64,000 nt of DNA from Planctomycetota bacterium. GTDB lineage: Bacteria > Planctomycetota > UBA1135 > GCA-002686595. Below, one piece after another: positions 1-7,458 of the stretch; the stretch's first letter is position 1; every line of letters begins with the position of its first letter. A program made the translations under genes and the position numbers. The stretch lies in NCBI GenBank assembly GCA_020853575.1, contig JADYYP010000068.1:1-64000 (forward strand), read 5' to 3'. The notes beneath the pieces are model-generated. The model did no database searches. It saw only the letters and a list, made by a program, of their open reading frames with translations, and was not told where the DNA came from.

Positions 1-475
1 CGTAGAGCGCGATCTCGGGCATCGACGAGGCGAACCAGTTGCGGCCCATCGGGCCGTCAGAATCGAACTGCGAGCCCGAGTGCGCTTGGCGCGCGTTGAA
101 CGAGCGGCCGATGCGCCAGGGCACGTCCGCAGGGAACGCGAGGTCGACGTCGTTCGTGGACCACGTGCCCGTGTCGAGCTGCACACCGTTGATCGCAGTC
201 TCGCCGCGCCACGCGCTCTCGAATGGGTTGCCCGCGATCGCCATCCCATGCGTCGAGCCGGAGCGAGCAGAACCGTCGAGGTTGACGCCGCGCTGCTCCG
301 GCCGCGGCTTCACGTCCTGCACGCCGCTCTTGCCCGCAAGGTACGTCGTCAGGCTCGCCGAGTAGGTCTCGAGGATCTGCTCGGCGGCGACGAGCGCCGA
401 CGCGCCAACGAACACCGCGGCGAAGCGAGCCGAGCGGGACGAAGGGAAGCGAACGAGCGAGAGCGAGAGACGCAT
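1..475 (-). CDS. Rhs/YD-repeat protein, N-terminal part (runs off the left edge)
   Basis: Reading the minus strand from an ATG at 475 gives an open frame of 158 residues that continues past the window edge. It begins MRLSLSLVRFPSSRSARFAA, a basic then hydrophobic signal peptide with a likely cut after ALVAA before EQILE. The rest matches the N-terminus of the full-length Rhs gene at 23363-29794 almost position for position (shared AEQILE, YSASLTTYLAGK, QLDTGTW, NDVDLAFPADVPWRIGRSF and SSMPEI). It is therefore a second copy of the same secreted Rhs-family protein. An AAGG lies just upstream of the ATG. The gene is divergent from the small lipoprotein-like gene at 981, the same arrangement as around 23 kb. 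Its C-terminal tip is outside the window. Confidence 0.85.
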   Translation of the reverse strand, partial: MRLSLSLVRFPSSRSARFAAVFVGASALVAAEQILETYSASLTTYLAGKSGVQDVKPRPEQRGVNLDGSARSGSTHGMAIAGNPFESAWRGETAINGVQLDTGTWSTNDVDLAFPADVPWRIGRSFNARQAHSGSQFDSDGPMGRNWFASSMPEIALY

Positions 476-980
476 GGGCCTTCTCGGGAAGGGACGACTG
501 CGAGAGCGCGGAAAGGAACGCCCTGCGCGCGGCCAGTCTGCCCGGGGGGATGCGCGCAGCGCGATCGAAGCTAGCGAGGTCGCGGACCTTGGGAAGGTGG
601 CTCGCTGCGGCGAATTCTCCGCTGCGTTGACTTACGACGGCGAACCCGAGCTCCAAGTCTTCGGCGCCAGATCTCGCGTTCGATCGAAGCCGGACTTCCT
701 CTTGGGGCCCAATTTCTCGGAGTTCGTCGCGCATTTCGGTCATCGCGCACGCAGATCGAGCCCCTCGCACGTGAACCGCGTGGAGTCTCCCACCTGGGAA
801 CGTCGTAACTTCGCTTCGAGAATCCGATCGCACAGGGCTCGGTTCGTCGGCGAGTCGCACGCGTCGCGAGGCTCGTGGTAGAAGGATCTTGCTCGCGGCG
901 CACCGTTCGCCATGGGGCAACTCGCGCTTCGAGCTGTGCTCGTTCGACCGAAACCGCTCGTTTTCTCCGGAGAATCCCGC
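476..980. promoter_or_regulatory. Divergent intergenic region between Rhs copy 1 and the small lipoprotein gene
   Basis: No convincing gene is present in these 505 bases. The part nearest the plus-strand gene, from about 866, matches the equivalent intergenic region of the second locus (22868-23000 read on the minus strand), including GTGGTAGAAGG, CTCGCGGCGCAC and CCGGAGAATCCCGC next to the start codon. This conservation outside coding sequence suggests the promoter and leader are shared by the two loci. No clear -35/-10 pair was identified. Confidence 0.5.
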
Positions 981-1751
981 ATGTTCTCCCTGACCGCTCG
1001 TGCCTCGCTCGCTCGCCTGACGGGTTGCGCTCTCGGCTTCTCGATGCTGTTCGCTCCCGCGTGCTCCAACGCCGCTACGGCCGCGCCGACCACGAACTTC
1101 GCCGTCGCGTCACCTCCTTCGTCCGCCCTGCGCACGACCACGACCAACCTCGCGGTGCTCGCGACTCGCGTTGGCCTCGATGCCGAGTCGCTCACCGCCT
1201 CGGGCGTCACTTCGGGTTCTGTCGCTTCGCTCGTCGCCGCGCTGGCGGTAGCCGAGGGCGACCTGCCGACTCCGCTCGCGCAGCTCGACGCGACCTACAC
1301 CTCCGCGCGTGCTTCGGTCCGCGCCGCCGAGCGCAAGATCCAAGGGGGAACCGCAACCGCGAGCGAGATCGCGGACTTCCCGGCGCAGGAGCAGGCGCTC
1401 GCGAACGCCCAGGCGGCGCGCGATGGAGCGCTGGACTCGCTCTTCACCTCGGCGACCGCCGGACTCACCGCCGGGCAGCGCACGGCCTTGAGCGCCATCC
1501 GAGCGAACCGCTCGTGGAAGCTGCCCACGGAGTTTCTCGTGACCTCGCGCACCGAGGCCGAGTGGATCGCGCTTCGAGACGCTCTCTCGAACGAGCGCAC
1601 CGCCGCCAAGAACGGCGACACGCCGAACTCCGCGTGCCAGGCCCTGCTCGGAACGGAACGCGCCAACGCCTCGGTCGCGGCGGCCAAGACCGCGCTCGAC
1701 ACGAACCTCGCGTCGGTCACCTCTGCCTGGAACGCGGCCACCAACGCGTGA
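981..1751 (+). CDS. Small secreted or lipoprotein-like protein, partner of secretin/Rhs locus (copy 1)
   Basis: A 256-residue protein with an N-terminal signal sequence (MFSLTARASLARLTGCALG..., hydrophobic, then LFAPAC as a possible but atypical lipobox). The remainder is Ala/Ser/Thr-rich and probably helical, ending in SSVTSAWN-like residues. It is a clear paralogue of the protein at 22091-22867: the segments AAERKIQGGTA, SAIRANRSWKL and RTEAEWIALRDALSNER are shared. The ATG at 981 was chosen because it follows GGAGA at a good distance and because this start and leader are conserved in the paralogue. A secretin gene begins two bases after its stop in both loci, so the two are likely co-translated. 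I do not recognise the family. A periplasmic or outer-membrane accessory role for the secretin (a pilotin-like part) is inference. Confidence 0.8.
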   Translation: MFSLTARASLARLTGCALGFSMLFAPACSNAATAAPTTNFAVASPPSSALRTTTTNLAVLATRVGLDAESLTASGVTSGSVASLVAALAVAEGDLPTPLAQLDATYTSARASVRAAERKIQGGTATASEIADFPAQEQALANAQAARDGALDSLFTSATAGLTAGQRTALSAIRANRSWKLPTEFLVTSRTEAEWIALRDALSNERTAAKNGDTPNSACQALLGTERANASVAAAKTALDTNLASVTSAWNAATNA

Positions 1752-1752
1752 G

Positions 1753-2166
1753 GTGGCCGTGATCGGCGCAGCGCGGAGTTGGGCTCGGAAGGCACGCGGG
1801 CGCGCAGCCGTCACGCTGCGCGTTGCGGTGTGCGCTGCGCTTGCTCTGCCTACCCAGCTTCGCGCCCAGGACACCCAAGACTCCGAGCGCCAGCCCGTCG
1901 AGCCGACACGTCCCGCGCCGGCAACCTCCACTCAGGAAGACAAACAAGAGGCGCGCTGGGTGCTGAGCGAGTCCGAGCTCGAGCTGAGCACGCTGGGCGA
2001 GATGTGCGCGTCGGGCCTGGACCTGCACTTGGAGTTCGACCGCGCCAAGCTCGAAGGGAAGATCTCGCTCGATCGTCCGGGCAACTTCACCCTGCGCGAG
2101 CTGTGGGACGTCTTCAACCGCGAGCTCGCCGAGCTCGGCGAAGCGTCCGACAACAGCTCTACGTAG
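1753..2166 (+). pseudogene. Secretin gene truncated after its N-terminal domain
   Basis: A GTG-started frame of 137 codons beginning two bases after the upstream gene. Residues 1-126 match the N-terminus of the complete 738-residue secretin at 19867-22083, including a signal peptide and the stretch KLEGKISLDRPG followed by LRELWDVFNREL. The match stops abruptly at about base 2130, and the last 11 codons (to SDNSST) are unrelated. The N-domains and the whole secretin pore domain are missing, so no functional channel can be made. The break point is the left boundary of the integrase cassette that follows, so insertion or recombination of that cassette is the likely cause. Confidence 0.85.
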
Positions 2167-2625
2167 CCCGCCTCGCGCACCTGCCCGCGAGAACTCGTCT
2201 GTCGCCGCCGCCACGCCCAGTGGCCCAGCGTCCCACTGCAGATGTCACTGCGCTCCTCTCGCGCAACGCAAGCCAACCCTCGATCTCACTCCTTCGCTCC
2301 ATCCCTGCCGGCGTGCCGTCCGACGTCCGCGTCGCCAGGTGTGCTTGGGCGAACAGCCACGATCGAGTTGGACCTCGCGACGGTCCACTTCGACGCGGAG
2401 GCGGACGTACTTGTGCGCCCAGCCCGCGTTGCAGCTCTCTGAGGCGTCGGCCGGCCCCAACTGGCGAGGTCTGGCGGAAGGCTCACGTGCGAGTCAGCGA
2501 CTGCGCTGGAAATGACTGAAAACGAGCCGGATTGCCTGGCTGTTTCGGCGCGACAGAGCGTGCATGTGCTCGTCGCCGCGAGAGCCGCGGAGACGCACAC
2601 AACACTCTCGAAAGGACGAATCGCC
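2131..2625. other. Junction between truncated secretin and integrase cassette; no gene seen
   Basis: About 495 bases without a convincing coding region. Similarity to the secretin locus ends at about 2130. The last 100 bases resemble the leader of the second helper gene (before 35958), with matching CGTCGCCGCGA, CGCACACAACA-like and AAAGGACGAA stretches, so this leader belongs to the mobile cassette. No tRNA fragment or inverted repeat marking an end was found here. Confidence 0.45.
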
Positions 2626-3183
2626 ATGGCTCGGAAGAACTCGAAGAACACCGCGAACGCGCTCAACAGCACGCTGACCCTCGCCGAACTCGGCACGCGC
2701 TACATCACGCAGATGGAAGAGCGGGGCAAGAGCATCGGGACATGCTCCAGCTACCTGATGGAGCTCAAACTCGCGCAGAGCGTGCTCGGCGCCAACACGT
2801 TGGTGTCGACGCTGACGAACGACGCGATCGCGGAGTTCAATACGAGCTCACGCGTGATGACGCTCAAGTCCGGCGTCGCGAAGTCCCAACTCTCGATCGA
2901 CAAGACGCGGCGCGTGCTGCGGCTCGCTCTGACGTGGGCGCACGCGAGCGGACTGCTCGCAGCGCCGATCATCGACGCCAAGAAGGACGCTCTCCCGGGC
3001 CTGATCGAGCCTGCGAGCCCGCGCGATGAGAACGTCGAGGCCGGCAACATCTCCGACTCGAACAGCCAGTCCAAAGAGGTGCGCGCGCGCAAGAGCGCGA
3101 TCACGCTCGAAGTGGCGCACGAGATTGCCGTTGAAGCTGCGGACACTGCCGAGTTGGCGTTGCACGCGCAATCCGCAGCCTGA
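2626..3183 (+). CDS. Recombinase helper protein with SAM-like core-binding domain (copy 1)
   Basis: A 185-residue protein starting MARKNSKNTANALN with AAAGGA upstream of the ATG at 2626. Residues 20-110 read like the N-terminal SAM-like core-binding domain of tyrosine recombinases (a helix with YITQMEERGKS, then SSYLMELKLAQSVLG, and LSIDKTRRVLRLALTWAH), but no catalytic domain follows; the C-terminus is charged and low in complexity. A close paralogue lies at 35958-36554, also just upstream of a tyrosine recombinase. Because the pairing recurs, it is probably a DNA-binding accessory of site-specific recombination, though a truncated recombinase remnant is an alternative. The paralogue's conservation and clean reading frame argue against simple decay. 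Confidence 0.7.
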   Translation: MARKNSKNTANALNSTLTLAELGTRYITQMEERGKSIGTCSSYLMELKLAQSVLGANTLVSTLTNDAIAEFNTSSRVMTLKSGVAKSQLSIDKTRRVLRLALTWAHASGLLAAPIIDAKKDALPGLIEPASPRDENVEAGNISDSNSQSKEVRARKSAITLEVAHEIAVEAADTAELALHAQSAA

Positions 3184-3262
3184 ACACCAACGCGTCGATC
3201 CACACCGCCGACCTGTTCGCGACGCGCGCACGGGTCGGCCCTGCAACCGAAGGAGAGCAATC

Positions 3263-4465
3263 GTGATCGCATCGAGACTGGGGCGTGCGCTGAGCGCGGG
3301 CTCGTTGAAGCTGAAGAAGCGCGGCGCCGGGCCAGCGCGCTGGGTGCTCGCGTGGACCGACGCGGGCGGTCGACGGCACCGCCAGGCGCTCTCGACCGAC
3401 AAGCGCACGGCCGAACGCTTGCGCGCCAAGCTCATCCACCAGCGCGACCTCGAAGTCGCCGGGCTCGGCGCCGTCGAGGGCCAGTCAATGTCGCTGGTCG
3501 AGCTACGTACGTCCTATCTGACCGACTTGAAGGCGCGCGTCGGCTCCAAGCAGTTGCGTAGCATCACCGATGCGCTGGTGCGCATGCTGCAAGCCCTCCC
3601 AGCGCAGCGGGTCCGAGACCTGCGCATGATCGATCTGATGCGCTACCGAACTGCACGGTTGGGTGAAGGCGTTGCTCACCGCACTGTCAACGTCGAGACT
3701 GGCGCGCTGCGCTCCATGTTGCGCTGGGCCGTGATGGCGGGCCTGATCGCTGAGAGCCCCCTGGCGCAGCTCAAGCCGCTCCCAACCGGCGAGCGTCATC
3801 AACGCCACGTGCGGCGTGCGCTTTCCGACAACGAGATCGAGCGCTTGCTCGCGGCCGCCAGGGAGGACGACGCGAGCTGTGAGGTGCTCTCGAGGGGCCG
3901 GCGCGTTCCTCAGGCCACGCTTTGGCTGGCGCTGATCGAGACCGGCGCACGCTGGGGCGAGCTGACCAGTACGACCTGGGCCGACCTGGACGCCGAACGA
4001 CGCGCATTGACCCTGCGCGCGTCCAACACCAAGTCCGGCCGCACGCGCATGATCCCGCTGCGCCAAGACCTTGTGGTCGAACTGCTTGCACTTCGCGACA
4101 TTCATCAGCGCGTGCGCATGCAGCTTGTGCGTTTGGGTGATCACGTCTTCCTATCGCCGGACGGTTCGAACTGGGCGACGTACACGACGAATGCCCGACG
4201 ACTCCTTCGTCGAACGCTCGACCGCGCCGGCATCGACCGCATCAACTCGGCTGGCCACGTGATCGATGTGCACGCCTTGCGGCACACGGCGCTCAGCCGC
4301 ATGGCGCGCCGCGGAGTGCCGCTGGTGATTGCACAGCGCATCGCCGGCCACAGCTCGCCCGATATCACCAGCCGCCACTACGTGCACGTCGACTTGGAAG
4401 ACCTGCGCGTCGGCGTCGAAGAGTGCGGGCGCGAGAAGAGGGGCCTGATGGAGCGCAGCGCATAG
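3263..4465 (+). CDS. Tyrosine recombinase/integrase of the left cassette
   Basis: A 400-residue site-specific integrase. The GTG at 3263 was chosen because AGGAG sits seven bases upstream and because the paralogue at 42882 also starts with GTG at the same place in the protein. It has an N-terminal arm-binding-like region (LKLKKRGAGPARWVLAW), a core-binding domain around residues 75-170 and a catalytic domain from about 185. The catalytic set is complete: Arg230 (ETGARWGEL), Lys257 (NTKSGR), His337/Arg340 (HALRH), His363 (AGHSS) and Tyr373 (RHYVHV). The protein closest to it in the window is the integrase at 42882-44168. It follows the helper gene by 79 bases and is convergent with the TerS-like gene at 4630. 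It presumably mobilises the cassette that cut the secretin gene. Confidence 0.92.
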   Translation: MIASRLGRALSAGSLKLKKRGAGPARWVLAWTDAGGRRHRQALSTDKRTAERLRAKLIHQRDLEVAGLGAVEGQSMSLVELRTSYLTDLKARVGSKQLRSITDALVRMLQALPAQRVRDLRMIDLMRYRTARLGEGVAHRTVNVETGALRSMLRWAVMAGLIAESPLAQLKPLPTGERHQRHVRRALSDNEIERLLAAAREDDASCEVLSRGRRVPQATLWLALIETGARWGELTSTTWADLDAERRALTLRASNTKSGRTRMIPLRQDLVVELLALRDIHQRVRMQLVRLGDHVFLSPDGSNWATYTTNARRLLRRTLDRAGIDRINSAGHVIDVHALRHTALSRMARRGVPLVIAQRIAGHSSPDITSRHYVHVDLEDLRVGVEECGREKRGLMERSA

Positions 4466-4629
4466 GGTGCAATGGCGGCGCACGTCGAGGTGTGTGCGAT
4501 TGTGATCGCTGAGACCCGCACCATCAGCCGCAGAGGTCGCGTCGTCGACGAAGCTGTCGCCGGATGCATGCCGAAGTGAAGCATGTCGGCTGGGGCGGGA
4601 CTCAACCCGCCCTTGTGCCACGCCTCGTC

Positions 4630-5175
4630 CTACCCCGGCCCACCTCCGTTCGTCGGAGCTGTCTTCGACGCACGGACCCTTCGTTCGCGCTCTTCGACTT
4701 GGAGCAGTCGCCGGGCAAGCTGGTTGTCCGTGAGCGCATCGACGAAAGAACTGTCGCCGCTTTCCGTTCGTCTGAGGTGCTCGCCGTTCACCGCGGCGAG
4801 TTCGAGTCGCGTGGTCTCGTGCATGTACTGCATGCGCGAGAGGGAGGCGTTCGCCGTTTCGAGCGCTCGCACGGCATCGAGGCTGTGACGGAATGGTTTG
4901 TCGCGCAAGGCCTCGATCGCCTTCGCTTGAACCATTCCCCACAGCTTCACGTAACGACCGTACAGTTCGGCGCGCAATCGAAGGACTTCGTCTCTTGCGG
5001 CCAGCTGAGCGGACGCATCGATCTCCGCCGCGCGAGCCATCCAGAGCTCTCGGTTGGCGCGCTTTGCGACCGCCTGTCGTGTCACGCCGTAGCGCTCCGC
5101 GACCGCTTGAAAGCTCCGGCGAGTTCCCAGTCCCACGAAGTGCGAGAACGCTTCGGAGGGAAGTTTGCGCTTCAT
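4630..5175 (-). CDS. TerS-like helix-turn-helix protein (copy 1)
   Basis: A 181-residue protein starting MKRKLPSEAFSHFVGLG at 5175, overlapping the end of the methyltransferase gene by four bases (ATGA), so translation is coupled. Residues 15-45 form a helix-turn-helix (RSFQAVAERYGVTRQAVAKR), followed by a long helical region. This layout fits small terminase subunits of tailed phages, which recognise the packaging site. The second copy at 33905 sits directly before a large terminase gene, which supports the assignment. Here no large terminase follows: the next gene is the convergent integrase at 4465. It is thus either an orphan or a regulator of the methyltransferase. Confidence 0.65.
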   Translation of the reverse strand: MKRKLPSEAFSHFVGLGTRRSFQAVAERYGVTRQAVAKRANRELWMARAAEIDASAQLAARDEVLRLRAELYGRYVKLWGMVQAKAIEALRDKPFRHSLDAVRALETANASLSRMQYMHETTRLELAAVNGEHLRRTESGDSSFVDALTDNQLARRLLQVEERERRVRASKTAPTNGGGPG

Positions 5176-6497
5176 GCCGCACCTCGCTCGGTCGAGACGC
5201 ACGCAAACGTCGCGCGAGTGTTTTCGAGCACCGCCGCCCGGCCGCTCAACAGCTCCCAGCGCCGCACTGCCGCGTCGACAAAAGCCGGACTGATTTCGAG
5301 CGCGTGGCATCGGCGGTGAAGTCGCTCCGCCGCGACGATCTGCGTGCCTGACCCCGAAAAAGGCTCGAGCACGATCTCACCCTCACGCGTGTGGAAGCGG
5401 ATCGGGCGCTCGAAGATCTCGAGCGGTTTCTGCGTCGGGTGGATGCCGTCCTGTTGGCCGACCTGATCGATCTCCCACACCGTGCGCTCGGCCGGCGGCG
5501 GGCGTCGATCAGGCTCGGGCATGTTGCCTTCGACCCAGCCGTAGAAGCAGGGCTCGTGCTGCCACATGTAGTGTGAGCGGGTCAGCACCGCGCGCGCCTT
5601 GACCCACACGACGGTCTGATGAACGAGTAGGCCGTTTTGCTTCCAGGCAACTTCGACGAGCGACTGGCGCCGCGTCGCGTGCCACTGATAGACCGGCACG
5701 CGCTCGACGCAGTGCGGGAGCGCGACGCGCAGAAACGAGCCGAAGAAGTCGACGCTCGTTTGCGGGTCGACGTAGTCGTCCCAGTGCTTGTCCTTGACCT
5801 CCGCCTTGTTCGCGAACGACTGCGGATGATTGCCGCCTTGGTAGTCGACGAGGTACGGCGGATCGGTCGCGAGCAGCGCTGCCTTCGCGCCGTTCATCAC
5901 GCGCGCCACGTCTTCGGATTTGGTCGAGTCGCCGCACAACAGTCGGTGATCGCCAAGCAGCCATAGATCACCTGTGCGAGTGGTCGGCGTTACCGGCGGT
6001 GTTTGCGGGCCGGGGTCCTCGCCGCACACCTTCGATGCGAGCGCAACTTCGTTGATCAAGGCGTCGATGTCGACGCGGTCGAAGCCCAGGCCTTCGATCG
6101 CGTTCTCGCTGCGCAGCGCGCCGAGCAGCTGCGCGAGTGCCGCGGTGTCCCACTCGGCGAGTTCGGCCGTCCTGTTCAGCGCGATTCCAAGGGCGGTCGC
6201 CTCGGTGGCTGAGAGCTCGACCTCGACGATGTCGCACTCTGTCCATCCAAGTGCCTTCATCGCGACGAGGCGACCGTTGCCGCCGATGATGCGACCGGTC
6301 GCGCGAAGCACGACGAGCGGTTCGACTTGACCGAAGCGGGCGAGGCTCGACTTGATCGCCTCGATGTTGTGCTCTGGATGCAGCCGAGCGTTGGCCGGAT
6401 CGAGGGCGAGGGAGGTGAGAGCAACGCGCCTGATGGCGAGCGTGTGTCCGACGGCCGACGCGAGGGCGTTTGTGCCTTCGATTGCGTGGGTTGTCAT
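5172..6497 (-). CDS. ParB-domain / DNA methyltransferase fusion (copy 1)
   Basis: A 441-residue protein with two parts. Residues about 20-115 are a ParB/Srx-like nuclease domain (SSLARFGQVEPLVVL, then GGNGRLVAMKALGW). Residues about 175-430 are an amino-methyltransferase with motif IV TDPPY at 211-215 and the SAM-binding motif FSGSGT at 380-385, an order (catalytic before SAM site) typical of beta-class N6-adenine or N4-cytosine enzymes. Such fusions are common in phages and prophages, where they modify phage DNA. The ATG at 6497 aligns with the start of the paralogue at 32580; a longer reading upstream to 6638 lacks any match. The frame is intact and the catalytic residues are present. Confidence 0.9.
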   Translation of the reverse strand: MTTHAIEGTNALASAVGHTLAIRRVALTSLALDPANARLHPEHNIEAIKSSLARFGQVEPLVVLRATGRIIGGNGRLVAMKALGWTECDIVEVELSATEATALGIALNRTAELAEWDTAALAQLLGALRSENAIEGLGFDRVDIDALINEVALASKVCGEDPGPQTPPVTPTTRTGDLWLLGDHRLLCGDSTKSEDVARVMNGAKAALLATDPPYLVDYQGGNHPQSFANKAEVKDKHWDDYVDPQTSVDFFGSFLRVALPHCVERVPVYQWHATRRQSLVEVAWKQNGLLVHQTVVWVKARAVLTRSHYMWQHEPCFYGWVEGNMPEPDRRPPPAERTVWEIDQVGQQDGIHPTQKPLEIFERPIRFHTREGEIVLEPFSGSGTQIVAAERLHRRCHALEISPAFVDAAVRRWELLSGRAAVLENTRATFACVSTERGAA

Positions 6498-7233
6498 GAT
6501 GAAACGTGGCCTTCCCCGTTGTGCGGGAGGGTCTACGTCAGCGTCACGGTGGGGCGCGAAATGCGCGTCCGGCGCCAACCCTGCATACTGCTTGCGGCGC
6601 GGTTTTTCGGAGTCAACGATCCAGGGGGATCTCTGCAACGAAGTCCCCGAAATGGTGCAGCTGCCAGTGAATCAATGGCATTGTCAGTGAAATGGCAGCT
6701 GGGGGTGGGACGCGCGAGAGATGCGGTTCTTGGGCCCGCGGAGGGCACCATGTGGTCTTGACCCTCGTTTGGTTGACAGCCGCAACCACTGTCGAGGTGG
6801 CTGGAACCGACGTAAGTGCATGGGCACACGTCGGATGCCGTCGAAACTCGCTTTCACGAAAAGTGTTGCGTAGGTGGTTTTCTGTCAACCAACTCGAGCG
6901 TCGGCGCGCGGCGCGAATCGGCCTTCTTGAGGCCAAGAACGCGGTTTTGCGAAGGCGCGTGTCCGGGCCGGTTCACAACGAGTTGACATGCGCGCGGTCA
7001 GGCATGCTGCGGAGCGCCTGGTGCTCGGAAAGCGACGCGCACGGCAGGCTGGAGGTGGCGCTTTTCACCACGAGCGGCGTCGCGATGGCCGAACTCGTCG
7101 AGACGACTTCTCAGCGGCCTGCTGGCGGCGCAAACGGCGGCAGTCTCACGCCATGGGAGGCGTGCACATTCATGCCACAGGCACAGCTGTCCGAATGCGG
7201 CCTCGAAGAACCACGCGAATACGCCGAGGAAAC
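6498..7233. other. Gene-free spacer left of the tRNA fragment, with an inverted repeat
   Basis: About 735 bases with no convincing gene; long frames here show no recognisable domain and run into translated tRNA sequence. A nine-base inverted repeat, CAGCTGCCA at 6658-6666 and TGGCAGCTG at 6693-6701, encloses two copies of CAGTGA and lies about 160 bases upstream of the methyltransferase start. It could be an operator for that gene, but this is not established. Confidence 0.4.
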
Positions 7234-7280
7234 TGGTACGCCCGGCGGGATTCGAACCCACGACCTTCTGCTCCGGAGGC
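7234..7280 (-). repeat. attL-like direct repeat: 3' fragment of tRNA-Arg(CCG)
   Basis: These 47 bases are identical to 56707-56753, the 3' part of the complete tRNA-Arg gene (anticodon loop base 34 region, variable loop, T arm, acceptor 3' strand and CCA). The 5' half of the tRNA is absent here: after 7280 the sequence is unrelated. A tRNA 3' end repeated in direct orientation at a distance is the standard footprint of integration by a tRNA-targeting tyrosine recombinase. Confidence 0.92.
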
Positions 7281-7303
7281 CGAGGACGCGATCGCCTGCG
7301 AAA

Positions 7304-7317
7304 CCGGGTGAGAGCGG
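7304..7317 (+). repeat. End-proximal 14-bp repeat, copy 1 (CCGGGTGAGAGCGG)
   Basis: The 14-mer lies 23 bases inside the left end of the island and recurs in the same orientation at 9869-9882 and 56435-56448, with a two-mismatch version at 9849-9862. At this copy and the right-hand copy the identity extends through GCGAAA before it and GGAGAA after it. Clustered copies near both island ends suggest recombinase arm sites or remains of earlier insertions. Confidence 0.6.
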
Positions 7318-7458
7318 AGAACTGCGGAGAATTGCGGAAAAACACGACGGAATCGGCCGTAACCGTTCGGCGAACGACGCCCTTGCGGCCTAGCGGATCG
7401 TTTGGCATTGGCGGCACCAAAGTGGCACTCGCCATCGTACGTGGCGCGCCGCAGATGA

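Noticed and set aside
57..920. A 287-codon minus-strand frame over the left-edge Rhs gene
   Set aside because: The true frame, found by matching the Rhs paralogue, is a different one starting at 475; this frame is Arg-rich shadow sequence.
2131..7280. A separate tRNA-flanked island left of 7234
   Set aside because: No further copy of the 47-bp tRNA fragment was found between 1 and 7233, so the left end of the first integrase cassette cannot be placed by this criterion.
6692..7393. A plus-strand frame containing GTPGGIRTHDLLLRR
   Set aside because: That peptide is the reverse-strand translation of the tRNA-Arg 3' fragment at 7234-7280; such products are well known annotation artefacts. The same applies to the frame over 56700-56760.
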